A stretch of 25,440 nucleotides of DNA from Polaromonas sp. (GTDB taxonomy: Bacteria > Pseudomonadota > Gammaproteobacteria > Burkholderiales > Burkholderiaceae). The stretch's first letter is position 1. Every line of letters starts with the position of its first letter. The notes under the pieces are model-generated. The model did not search any database. It saw only the letters and a list, made by a program, of their open reading frames with translations, and was not told where the DNA came from. The DNA lies in the NCBI GenBank assembly GCA_013823505.1, contig PNMH01000056.1, forward strand, positions 1 through 25,440, written 5' to 3'. The translations under genes were made by a program, and so were the position numbers. Of the stretch, positions 1 through 6,299 are shown in pieces.

Positions 1-207
1 TTCATTGCGCCACGAGACCATGGGCAGGGCGCCGAAGATCACGATGACCATGAGGATCTCGGTGAGCTCCAGACCGCCAGGGACCGAGTGGTCAAAGAAG
101 CGCCGCCCGGTCACGTCCACCAGGGTGAGCCACATGATGGTGAACAAGGCCACGGCGGCCATGAGTCCGGTGGACCACCGCAGCGTGCGTTCGATCGTCT
201 TGAGCAT
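1..207 (-). CDS. TRAP transporter small permease (DctQ family), partial
   Basis: This is the small membrane subunit of a tripartite ATP-independent periplasmic (TRAP) transporter, which links the binding protein to the large permease in the inner membrane. Sixty-nine N-terminal residues are visible and the C-terminus lies beyond the left edge. The first hydrophobic segment (about residues 14-30, with LFTIMWLTLVDVTGRRFF) is followed by a GGLELTEILMV stretch leading into a second hydrophobic segment. This matches the DctQ pattern of a helix, a conserved Arg-Phe loop and an amphipathic Glu-rich helix. ATG at 207 is the only good start. Its ribosome site is weak, which fits a gene translated from the dctP message. 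It lies 78 bp downstream of dctP on the same strand, with stem-loops between. The large permease gene presumably follows outside the window. The substrate is unknown. Confidence 0.85.
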   Translation of the reverse strand, partial: MLKTIERTLRWSTGLMAAVALFTIMWLTLVDVTGRRFFDHSVPGGLELTEILMVIVIFGALPMVSWRNE

Positions 208-222
208 GATGGGTCTTGATGT

Positions 223-278
223 GAAAAGGCCGGCTGTGCATGCTGCTCAGCCGGCCCGGCAAGGCCACTCGGGTGGCC
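223..278 (-). terminator. Tandem stem-loops between dctP and dctQ (attenuator-like)
   Basis: Two perfect inverted repeats follow the dctP stop codon. The first in reading order is a 6-bp stem GGCCAC/GTGGCC with a TCGG loop (263-278). The second is a 9-bp stem GGCCGGCTG/CAGCCGGCC with an 11-nt loop (228-256). On the minus strand the second is followed by TTTTC (223-227), giving a weak intrinsic terminator. Such structures commonly reduce read-through into permease genes or protect the binding-protein mRNA end. That role is inferred here. Confidence 0.6.
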
Positions 279-285
279 CGCTGGA

Positions 286-1299
286 TTACTTGACCTTGGC
301 GATTTCTGCGCGGAACTCGCCCAGCACGCCTTTGGGATTTTTCAGGCCCTTGACCTGGGCGCTGGCCGCCCATTTGGTCTCCAGGTAGTCCTGCTTGTCC
401 ATCACGGCTTTCACGAACGCCTTGTCGGCGGTGATACGGGCCACGCCCTGGCCCTTCTGCAGTTCGCGGCTGGCCGCGTCCACCTTGTCCCAGCCTTCGC
501 CGAACAGGCGGGCAGCCGGTTCGCCCGAGAGCTTGTCGACCACGGCCTTGTCTTGCGCCGACAGGGCGTTGTACTTGGCCGGGTTCATCATGAAGACGAA
601 GCTGGTGTTGTACAGGCCACCAGGGAAATCGGTCGCGTACTTGATCATGCTGAGCTTGAAGGAGGCAATCGATTCGTCGGGGAAGAAGGTGCCATCCATC
701 ACGCCGGTGGACAGCAGTTCAAACGACTCGGGTGCGGCCTTGAGGGTGGTGTTCCAGCCCATGGCCTTGGAGAGCTCGTTGATGTTGCCGCCACCGATGC
801 GGAACTTCAGGCTGCCCGCCTCGGCGGCCGAGGTCACCGGTTTCTTGCTGTTGAAGATCACGCCGGGGCCGTGGGTGAACACGGCCAGCACCTTCACCCC
901 GCGGTGCTCACCCAGCGGCGCAAAGTGTTTGCTGTAAATGCGCTGGTAAGCGACCGAGGTGGCCACCGCGTTGTTGCCCAGAAACGGGAACTCGGCGACC
1001 TGGGTGTTGATGAAGCGACCTGGCGTGTAGCCATCCACCGTGTACGAAATGTCGGCCAGGCCGTCGCGCACCGCGTCAAAGGTGCCCGGTGCGGCCACCA
1101 CACCCTTGGGCAGGATGTTGCACTTCATGCGGCCGGTGCTCTCTTTCTCCAGCATGTCGCACCAGGTCTTTTGCGAGGTGCTCAGCGTGTGGCTGGGCGG
1201 CAGCCAGCTGGAGACGGTGAACACCGTCTGCGCCGACACCAGGCCGCTGGCCAGGAGCGTGGACGACAAGGCGAGTGCTTTGATGTGGCGTGACTTCAT
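286..1299 (-). CDS. TRAP transporter substrate-binding protein (DctP family)
   Basis: This is the periplasmic solute receptor of a TRAP transporter, 337 residues, a normal length for DctP. A signal peptide is clear (basic MKSRHIK, hydrophobic core, likely cleavage at VSA|QT near residue 23). The mature part carries the expected family pattern, including the ligand-contacting Arg in the LKFRIGGG segment, the region around MDGTFFPDESIASF and the C-terminal helical part. The start at 1299 has an AGGAG ribosome site 7 nt upstream on the minus strand (plus-strand 1307-1311). It heads an operon with the DctQ gene at 1-207. The ligand cannot be named from sequence. The organic-acid-like architecture is generic, and this receptor is clearly distinct from the second DctP at 16231-17250. 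Confidence 0.9.
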   Translation of the reverse strand: MKSRHIKALALSSTLLASGLVSAQTVFTVSSWLPPSHTLSTSQKTWCDMLEKESTGRMKCNILPKGVVAAPGTFDAVRDGLADISYTVDGYTPGRFINTQVAEFPFLGNNAVATSVAYQRIYSKHFAPLGEHRGVKVLAVFTHGPGVIFNSKKPVTSAAEAGSLKFRIGGGNINELSKAMGWNTTLKAAPESFELLSTGVMDGTFFPDESIASFKLSMIKYATDFPGGLYNTSFVFMMNPAKYNALSAQDKAVVDKLSGEPAARLFGEGWDKVDAASRELQKGQGVARITADKAFVKAVMDKQDYLETKWAASAQVKGLKNPKGVLGEFRAEIAKVK

Positions 1300-1417
1300 G
1301 CGGAAACTCCTGTGTGCGGGGGCAAGGTGGGGGTTGGCAGATGGTTGCTCAACATAAACAAATCAGCAGATTCAATGTAGGCGAGTTCGCGTGTGCGCTG
1401 TCTCATGGCTTACCCGA

Positions 1418-1443
1418 ATTCGCCGACCCTTCGGTCGGTGAAT
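1418..1443. repeat. Imperfect 11-bp inverted repeat with CTTC loop
   Basis: ATTC, G, CCGACC on the left pairs with GGTCGG, T, GAAT on the right around a CTTC loop, with one G-T wobble. It lies upstream of both divergent genes and has no T-run on either side, so it is not a standard terminator. It could be a protein-binding site or an RNA structure from an upstream transcript. The function is unknown. Confidence 0.5.
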
Positions 1444-1482
1444 GTCGACCCGGGTTGGCGGATGCAGCGACAAATAAGGGCT

Positions 1483-1510
1483 TTGTGGGTTCGGGTCGTT
1501 CTCCTATAAT
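1483..1510 (+). promoter_or_regulatory. Candidate sigma70 promoter of the etf operon
   Basis: TATAAT at 1505-1510 is a perfect -10 box, and TTGTGG at 1483-1488 is a 3/6 -35 box at 16-bp spacing. The predicted start of transcription is near 1517, giving a leader of about 140 nt before etfB. The perfect -10 stands out in this GC-rich background. Confidence 0.55.
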
Positions 1511-1514
1511 CTCC

Positions 1515-1536
1515 AAAAAGCACGACCGTTCTTTTT
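1515..1536. promoter_or_regulatory. Dyad at the predicted etf transcription start (TetR-type operator candidate)
   Basis: This is a 22-bp dyad with arms AAAAAG and CTTTTT enclosing ACG and CGT half-cores. Nine of eleven position pairs are symmetrical. It directly covers the predicted +1 of the promoter at 1483-1510, the usual place for a repressor operator. ACG/CGT cores with A/T flanks are common for TetR-family regulators of fatty-acid genes, but the regulator is not in the window and its identity is inferred. Confidence 0.45.
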
Positions 1537-1565
1537 TCGAAAACCCGGATTTGTCCCCCGCCTGA

Positions 1566-1585
1566 CCACCCCCTGCAGGGGGTGG
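1566..1585. repeat. Perfect 20-bp palindrome in the etf leader
   Basis: CCACCCCCTG is followed immediately by its exact reverse complement CAGGGGGTGG. In RNA it would need a loop, so a DNA-binding site is at least as likely as a hairpin. It sits just upstream of a TACAAT hexamer (1590-1595) that could act as a second -10 box lacking a good -35. Confidence 0.5.
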
Positions 1586-1602
1586 GGCATACAATCCTTG
1601 AG

Positions 1603-1618
1603 TTGACGTGCACGTCAA
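1603..1618. promoter_or_regulatory. Perfect 16-bp palindrome TTGACGTGCACGTCAA
   Basis: This exact palindrome lies 39 bp before the etfB start. Its form (TTnACGTnnACGTnAA) resembles motifs I associate with LiuR, the MerR-family regulator of branched-chain amino acid and acyl-CoA catabolism in proteobacteria. That assignment is from memory and not verified. The adjacent genes (ETF and an acyl-CoA dehydrogenase) fit such a regulon. No MerR-type long-spacer promoter is evident around it. Confidence 0.5.
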
Positions 1619-1657
1619 TTCGCACGTCCCTTTCCACAACAGCAGGAGCAACCCAAC

Positions 1658-2407
1658 ATGAAGGTCATCGTCCCCGTCAAGCGCGTGGTGGATTACAACG
1701 TCAAGGTGCGCGTCAAGAGCGACGGCACGGGCGTGGACATCGCCAACGTCAAGATGAGCATGAACCCGTTTGACGAGATCGCCGTGGAAGAAGCGGTGCG
1801 TTTGAAAGAGAAGGGCGTGGTTACCGAGGTGATCGCCGTCTCCTGCGGTGTCACCCAGTGCCAGGAAACCCTGCGCACCGCCATGGCCATCGGCGCCGAC
1901 CGCGCCATCCTGGTGGAGACCACCGAAGAGCTGCAGCCCCTGGCGGTGGCCAAGCTGCTCAAGGCGCTGGTCGAGAAGGAACAGCCCGGCCTGATCATTT
2001 TGGGCAAACAAGCGATTGACGACGACTGCAACCAGACCGGCCAGATGCTGGCTGCGTTGGCGGGCCTGCCGCAAGCCACGTTCGCCTCCAAGGTGGAAGT
2101 CGCCGACGGCAAAGCCACGGTCACACGCGAAGTCGATGGTGGTCTGGAGACCTTGTCGATCACGTTGCCCGCCGTCATCACCACCGACCTTCGCCTGAAC
2201 GAGCCGCGTTATGTGACGCTGCCCAACATCATGAAGGCCAAGAAAAAGCAGCTCGACATCGTCAAACCCGAAGACCTCGGTGTGGACGTGAGCCCGCGCA
2301 TCAAAACCCTGAAAGTCAGCGAGCCGCCCAAGCGCGGCGCGGGCGTCAAGGTGGCCGACGTGGCCGCCCTGGTGGACAAGCTCAAGAATGAAGCCAAAGT
2401 GATCTGA
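1658..2407 (+). CDS. etfB: Electron transfer flavoprotein, beta subunit
   Basis: This is the beta subunit of the soluble heterodimeric ETF, which accepts electrons from acyl-CoA dehydrogenases and passes them to ETF:ubiquinone oxidoreductase. It has 249 residues, standard for the family. The N-terminus [17 protein letters not shown] is characteristic, the nucleotide (AMP)-binding segment [14 protein letters not shown] is at about 116-129, and the beta-subunit signature with [20 protein letters not shown] is at about 178-197. An AGGAG site at 1644-1648 sets the start. etfA follows after 11 bp, so the two are co-transcribed and presumably produced in equal amounts. The leader with several dyads suggests regulated expression of this central component. 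Confidence 0.97.
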   Translation: MKVIVPVKRVVDYNVKVRVKSDGTGVDIANVKMSMNPFDEIAVEEAVRLKEKGVVTEVIAVSCGVTQCQETLRTAMAIGADRAILVETTEELQPLAVAKLLKALVEKEQPGLIILGKQAIDDDCNQTGQMLAALAGLPQATFASKVEVADGKATVTREVDGGLETLSITLPAVITTDLRLNEPRYVTLPNIMKAKKKQLDIVKPEDLGVDVSPRIKTLKVSEPPKRGAGVKVADVAALVDKLKNEAKVI

Positions 2408-2418
2408 GGAACCGACAC

Positions 2419-3351
2419 ATGACCGCACTCGTTATTGCCGAACACGACAACGCCTCCATCAAGGGCGCCACGCTCAACACCGTCGCTGCCGCCGCCCAAT
2501 GCGGTGGTGACGTTCACGTGCTCATTGCCGGGCACAACGCCGGCGCTGCCGCTGCCGCCGCCGCCCAGATCGCTGGTGTGAGCAAGGTGATCCACGCCGA
2601 CGCGCCCGGCTTCGAACACGGCCTGGCCGAGAACGTGGCCGCCCAGGTGCTCACCATCGCCGCGAACTACAGCCACATCCTGTTCCCCGCCACCGCCAGC
2701 GGCAAGAACATCGCCCCCCGCGTGGCCGCCCACCTCGACGTGGCGCAGCTGTCCGACGTGACCAAAGTCATCAGCGCCGACACCTTCGAGCGTCCGATTT
2801 ACGCCGGCAATGCCATCGCCACCGTGCAGGCGCTCGACGCCACCAAGGTCATCACCGTGCGCACCACGGGCTTTGACCCGGCGGCCGCCACCGGTGGCAG
2901 TGCCGCCATCGAAACGGCAGCAGCAGCAGCCGACGACGGCAAGAGCAAGTTCATGGGCAGCGAAATCGCCAAGAGCGACCGCCCCGAGCTCACCGCCGCC
3001 AAGATCATCGTCTCCGGTGGCCGGGCGCTGGGCAGTGCCGAGAAGTTCAACGATGTGATGACGCCGCTGGCCGACAAGCTCGGTGCAGCGCTCGGCGCCA
3101 GCCGCGCTGCGGTGGACGCGGGCTACGCGCCCAACGACTGGCAGGTCGGCCAGACCGGCAAGATCGTGGCGCCGCAGCTCTACATCGCCGCCGGCATTTC
3201 AGGCGCCATCCAGCACCTGGCCGGCATGAAGGACAGCAAGGTGATCGTGGCGATCAACAAGGACCCCGAGGCCCCGATTTTCTCGGTGGCCGATTACGGC
3301 CTGGAGGCCGATCTCTTCGAGGCTGTGCCCGAACTGATCAAGGCGCTCTGA
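2419..3351 (+). CDS. etfA: Electron transfer flavoprotein, alpha subunit
   Basis: This is the FAD-binding partner of EtfB, 310 residues, normal length. The N-terminal alpha/beta domain (about 1-190) is alanine-rich. The C-terminal FAD domain shows SGGRALGS (199-206), [20 protein letters not shown] (242-261) and [11 protein letters not shown] (278-288), which together form the alpha-subunit signature. It starts 11 bp after the etfB stop, with a GAGGAA ribosome site. A UUCG-loop hairpin follows the stop codon, so part of the transcript may end here, giving more ETF than the downstream dehydrogenase. Confidence 0.97.
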   Translation: MTALVIAEHDNASIKGATLNTVAAAAQCGGDVHVLIAGHNAGAAAAAAAQIAGVSKVIHADAPGFEHGLAENVAAQVLTIAANYSHILFPATASGKNIAPRVAAHLDVAQLSDVTKVISADTFERPIYAGNAIATVQALDATKVITVRTTGFDPAAATGGSAAIETAAAAADDGKSKFMGSEIAKSDRPELTAAKIIVSGGRALGSAEKFNDVMTPLADKLGAALGASRAAVDAGYAPNDWQVGQTGKIVAPQLYIAAGISGAIQHLAGMKDSKVIVAINKDPEAPIFSVADYGLEADLFEAVPELIKAL

Positions 3352-3366
3352 GCCCTCTGAACAACA

Positions 3367-3400
3367 CAAGGGCATCGTTCGCGATGCCCTTGTTGTATCT
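3367..3400 (+). terminator. UUCG-loop hairpin after etfA
   Basis: An 11-bp perfect stem CAAGGGCATCG/CGATGCCCTTG (3367-3377 and 3382-3392) closes on a TTCG tetraloop and is followed by TTGTATCTGT, a weak T-rich tract. This is a partial intrinsic terminator or processing/stability element inside the putative operon, 30 bp before the next start. Confidence 0.6.
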
Positions 3401-3429
3401 GTATCCCAGAAATCCCCGGAGACAAGACG

Positions 3430-5220
3430 ATGAGTTACACCGCCCCCCTCAAAGACATGCTGTTCGACATCGAGCACCTGGCGCGCATCGACCAGGTGGC
3501 GCAGATGCCGGGTTTTGAAGACGCTGGCCTGGAAACCGCGCAAGCCGTGCTCGAAGAGTGCGCCAAGCTCAACGAAGGCGTGATCGCGCCGCTGAACTGG
3601 GAGGGCGACAAGAACCCCTCGAGCTTCAAGGACGGCAAGGTCACCACCACGCCGGGCTTCAAGGAGGCTTTCAAGCAGTACGCCGAGGGCGGATGGCAAG
3701 GCCTGCAACACCCGGCCGACTTCGGCGGCCAGGGCCTGCCCAAGACCATTGGTGCCGCGTGTGGCGAGATCCTCAACAGCGCCAACATGAGCTTCGCGCT
3801 CTGCCCGCTGCTCACCGACGGTGCGATCGAGGCGCTGCTCACCGCCGGCAGCGACGAGCTCAAAGCCACCTACCTGGAAAAGCTGGTGAGTGGCCAGTGG
3901 ACCGGCACCATGAACCTCACCGAGCCGCAGGCCGGCTCCGATCTGGCCGCAGTGCGCAGCCGCGCCGAGCCGCAGCCCGACGGCACCTACAAGGTGTTCG
4001 GCACCAAGATCTACATCACCTACGGTGAGCACGACATGGCCGAGAACATCGTGCACCTCGTGCTGGCCCGCGTGACCGGCGCGCCCGAAGGCGTGAAGGG
4101 CATCAGCCTGTTCGTGGTGCCCAAGTTCATGGTGGGCAAGGACGGCTCGCTGGGCGCGCGCAACGACGTGCATTGCGTGAGCATCGAACACAAGATGGGC
4201 ATCAAGGCCAGCCCGACTGCTGTGCTGCAGTACGGTGACCACGGCGGCGCCGTGGGGTACCTCGTGGGCCAGGAAAACCGCGGTCTCGAGTACATGTTCA
4301 TCATGATGAACGCCGCCCGTTACGCCGTGGGCGTGCAGGGCATCGCGATCGCCGAGCGCGCTTACCAGAAGGCTGTGGTGTACGCCAAGGACCGTGTCCA
4401 GAGCCGCCCGGTGGACGGCATGCTGTCGGCCGCGGCGCCCATCATTCACCACCCCGATGTGAAGCGCATGCTCATGACCATGCGCGCGTTCACCGAAGGT
4501 TGCCGTGCCATGGCCAGCGTGGCCGCCGCTGCCTACGACGCGGCGCACCACCACACGGACGCCGACACCCGCAAGCAGAACGCGGCCTTCTACGAATTTC
4601 TGGTCCCGCTGGTCAAGGGCTACAGCACCGAGATGAGCCTGGAAGTCACCAGCCTGGGTGTGCAGGTGCACGGCGGCATGGGCTTCATTGAAGAAACCGG
4701 CGCAGCGCAGTACTACCGCGATGCCAAGATCCTCACCATCTACGAAGGCACCACCGCCATCCAGGCCAACGACCTCGTGGGCCGCAAGACCGCGCGCGAC
4801 GGCGGCACCGGTGCCAAGGCCATTGCGGCGCAGATCGAGAAGACCGAGGCTGAGCTGGCCCAGCGCAGCAGCCCCAATGCCAAGGCGGTGCACAAACGCC
4901 TGAAGGCTGCGCGCGAGGCGTTTGTGGACGTGGTCGAGTTCATCGCCGCCAACACCCGCAGCAACCCCAACGCGGCTTTCGCCGGCAGCGTGCCTTACCT
5001 CATGCTCGCAGGCAACCTCATGGCCGGCTGGCAGCTCGCCCGCTCGCTGATGGTGGCCGAAGACCTGTCGGCCCAGGGACAGGACGTGGCCTTCATGCAG
5101 GCCAAGATCACCACCGCGCGTTTTTACGCCGACCACATCCTCAGCCGTGCCCCGGGCACGCGCGATGCGATCGTCGAAGGCGCCGAGGCCGTGACCGCGC
5201 TGGCCATCGAATCGTTCTGA
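3430..5220 (+). CDS. Acyl-CoA dehydrogenase, long (~600-residue) type
   Basis: This is a flavoprotein that oxidises an acyl-CoA thioester to the 2-enoyl-CoA and hands electrons to ETF, whose genes lie just upstream. It has 596 residues, about 200 longer than classical acyl-CoA dehydrogenases. The layout is that of the subfamily with an extra N-terminal segment (1-40) and an extra C-terminal helical domain (about 465-596), the group that includes DmdC-type and related enzymes. Visible motifs are MNLTEPQAGSDL (161-172, flavin/substrate loop), HKMGIKASPTAVLQY (254-268), GGMGFIEETGAAQYYRDAKI (415-434) and the catalytic-base region IYEGTTAIQ with Glu439. The start is preceded by CCGGAGA. The substrate (medium or long chain, branched, or methylthio-acyl) is not decided by the sequence. 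Confidence 0.93.
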   Translation: MSYTAPLKDMLFDIEHLARIDQVAQMPGFEDAGLETAQAVLEECAKLNEGVIAPLNWEGDKNPSSFKDGKVTTTPGFKEAFKQYAEGGWQGLQHPADFGGQGLPKTIGAACGEILNSANMSFALCPLLTDGAIEALLTAGSDELKATYLEKLVSGQWTGTMNLTEPQAGSDLAAVRSRAEPQPDGTYKVFGTKIYITYGEHDMAENIVHLVLARVTGAPEGVKGISLFVVPKFMVGKDGSLGARNDVHCVSIEHKMGIKASPTAVLQYGDHGGAVGYLVGQENRGLEYMFIMMNAARYAVGVQGIAIAERAYQKAVVYAKDRVQSRPVDGMLSAAAPIIHHPDVKRMLMTMRAFTEGCRAMASVAAAAYDAAHHHTDADTRKQNAAFYEFLVPLVKGYSTEMSLEVTSLGVQVHGGMGFIEETGAAQYYRDAKILTIYEGTTAIQANDLVGRKTARDGGTGAKAIAAQIEKTEAELAQRSSPNAKAVHKRLKAAREAFVDVVEFIAANTRSNPNAAFAGSVPYLMLAGNLMAGWQLARSLMVAEDLSAQGQDVAFMQAKITTARFYADHILSRAPGTRDAIVEGAEAVTALAIESF

Positions 5221-5246
5221 CCCACCACACAACCGACGGAGACTCC

Positions 5247-6227
5247 ATGACCGCACCCGCCCGCAGCCTGCCCCCGGTTCTCAAGAACATCAAGTTCCCG
5301 GTGATCGGCTCGCCGCTGTTCATCATCAGCAACCCCAAGCTCGTCATTGCCCAGTGCAAGGCCGGCGTGGTGGGTTCCATGCCCGCGCTCAACGCACGCC
5401 CGGCTTCGCAGCTCGACGAGTGGCTGGCCGAGATCACCGAAGCCCTGGCCGCGCACGACGCAGCGAATCCGGACAACAAGGCCGCGCCGTTCGCCATCAA
5501 CCAGATCGTGCACAAGAGCAACGACCGGCTGGAACACGACATGCAGCTGTGCGCCAAGTACAAGGTGCCGATCATCATCACCAGCCTGGGCGCGCGCGAA
5601 GACGTGAACCAGGGCGTGCACAGCTGGGGCGGCGTGGTGATGCACGACGTGATCAACAACGTGTTTGCCCACAAGGCGATCGAGAAGGGCGCTGACGGCC
5701 TGATCCCGGTGGCCGCCGGCGCCGGTGGCCACGCGAGCGTGAAGAGCCCGTTCGCGATGATTCAAGAGATCCGTGAATGGTTTGGCGGCCCGGTGGCGCT
5801 CTCGGGCTCCATCTCGTCGGGCGGTGCGATCCTGGCAGCACAGGCCATGGGCGCCGACTTCGCCTACATCGGCTCGGCCTTCATCGCCACCGACGAAGCG
5901 CGCGCTGTGGACGGCTACAAGGAGATGATCACGAAGTCGAACTCGGACGACATCGTCTACAGCAACTTCTACACCGGCATCCACGGCAACTACCTCAAGG
6001 GCAGCATCCAGAACGCCGGCATGGACCCGGACAACCTGCCGCAGAGCGACCCGAGCAAGATGAATTTCGGCACCGGCGAGGGCGCCAACGCCGCCAAGGC
6101 CTGGAAGGACATCTGGGGCTGCGGCCAGGGCATTGGCGCGATCCGTGAAGTGGTGCCGGCGGCCGATCTGGTGGCTCGCTTCAAGCGCGAATACGCGGAA
6201 GCCAAAGCGCGCATTTGCGCAGGCTGA
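5247..6227 (+). CDS. Nitronate monooxygenase / NPD-family FMN protein
   Basis: This 326-residue TIM-barrel FMN protein belongs to the 2-nitropropane dioxygenase (nitronate monooxygenase) family. The FMN phosphate-binding motifs are in place: AAGAGGHAS (156-164), the loop SGSISSGGA (186-194) and MGADFAYIGSAF (201-212). An N-terminal GSPLFIIS (21-28) matches the usual PM-type flavin contact. The start has an ACGGAG site. It lies 26 bp after the acyl-CoA dehydrogenase and ends just before a strong terminator, so it is the last gene of the etf transcript. The family oxidises alkyl nitronates in some members, while others are enoyl reductases (FabK) or quinone reductases. Placement with ETF and an acyl-CoA dehydrogenase raises the possibility of an acyl-CoA-related role. 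Family is certain, substrate is not. Confidence 0.9.
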   Translation: MTAPARSLPPVLKNIKFPVIGSPLFIISNPKLVIAQCKAGVVGSMPALNARPASQLDEWLAEITEALAAHDAANPDNKAAPFAINQIVHKSNDRLEHDMQLCAKYKVPIIITSLGAREDVNQGVHSWGGVVMHDVINNVFAHKAIEKGADGLIPVAAGAGGHASVKSPFAMIQEIREWFGGPVALSGSISSGGAILAAQAMGADFAYIGSAFIATDEARAVDGYKEMITKSNSDDIVYSNFYTGIHGNYLKGSIQNAGMDPDNLPQSDPSKMNFGTGEGANAAKAWKDIWGCGQGIGAIREVVPAADLVARFKREYAEAKARICAG

Positions 6228-6240
6228 TCAGGCCTCCCCT

Positions 6241-6273
6241 AAAAAAAGCCGGCTCTGCAAGCCGGCTTTTTTT
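6241..6273. terminator. Bidirectional intrinsic terminator
   Basis: AAAAAAAGCCGGC (6241-6253) pairs perfectly with GCCGGCTTTTTTT (6261-6273) around a short loop. The A-run and T-run on opposite sides let it stop both the etf transcript from the left and the convergent PBP transcript from the right. Confidence 0.92.
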
Positions 6274-6299
6274 CGCCTGCGGAGCAGGCTCCGTGAGGC

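Larger units (their letters stand above)
1300..1657. other. Divergent intergenic control region (dctP / etfB)
   Basis: This is 358 bp without a credible gene. The left part (about 1340-1380) is A/T-rich and probably holds the dctP promoter, but I could not resolve convincing -35/-10 boxes. The remainder holds a long inverted repeat (1418-1443), a sigma70-like promoter pointing at etfB (1483-1510) and three further dyads (1515-1536, 1566-1585, 1603-1618), each listed separately. Short open frames here have no ribosome site or recognisable content. Confidence 0.7.

Noticed and set aside
1403..2428. Minus-strand open frame of 341 codons over etfB and its leader
   Set aside because: It is antisense to etfB, and its composition is that of a shadow frame.
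3199..5256. Minus-strand open frame of 685 codons
   Set aside because: It is antisense to etfA and the acyl-CoA dehydrogenase. The protein is low-complexity His/Val/Gly/Arg with no family resemblance.
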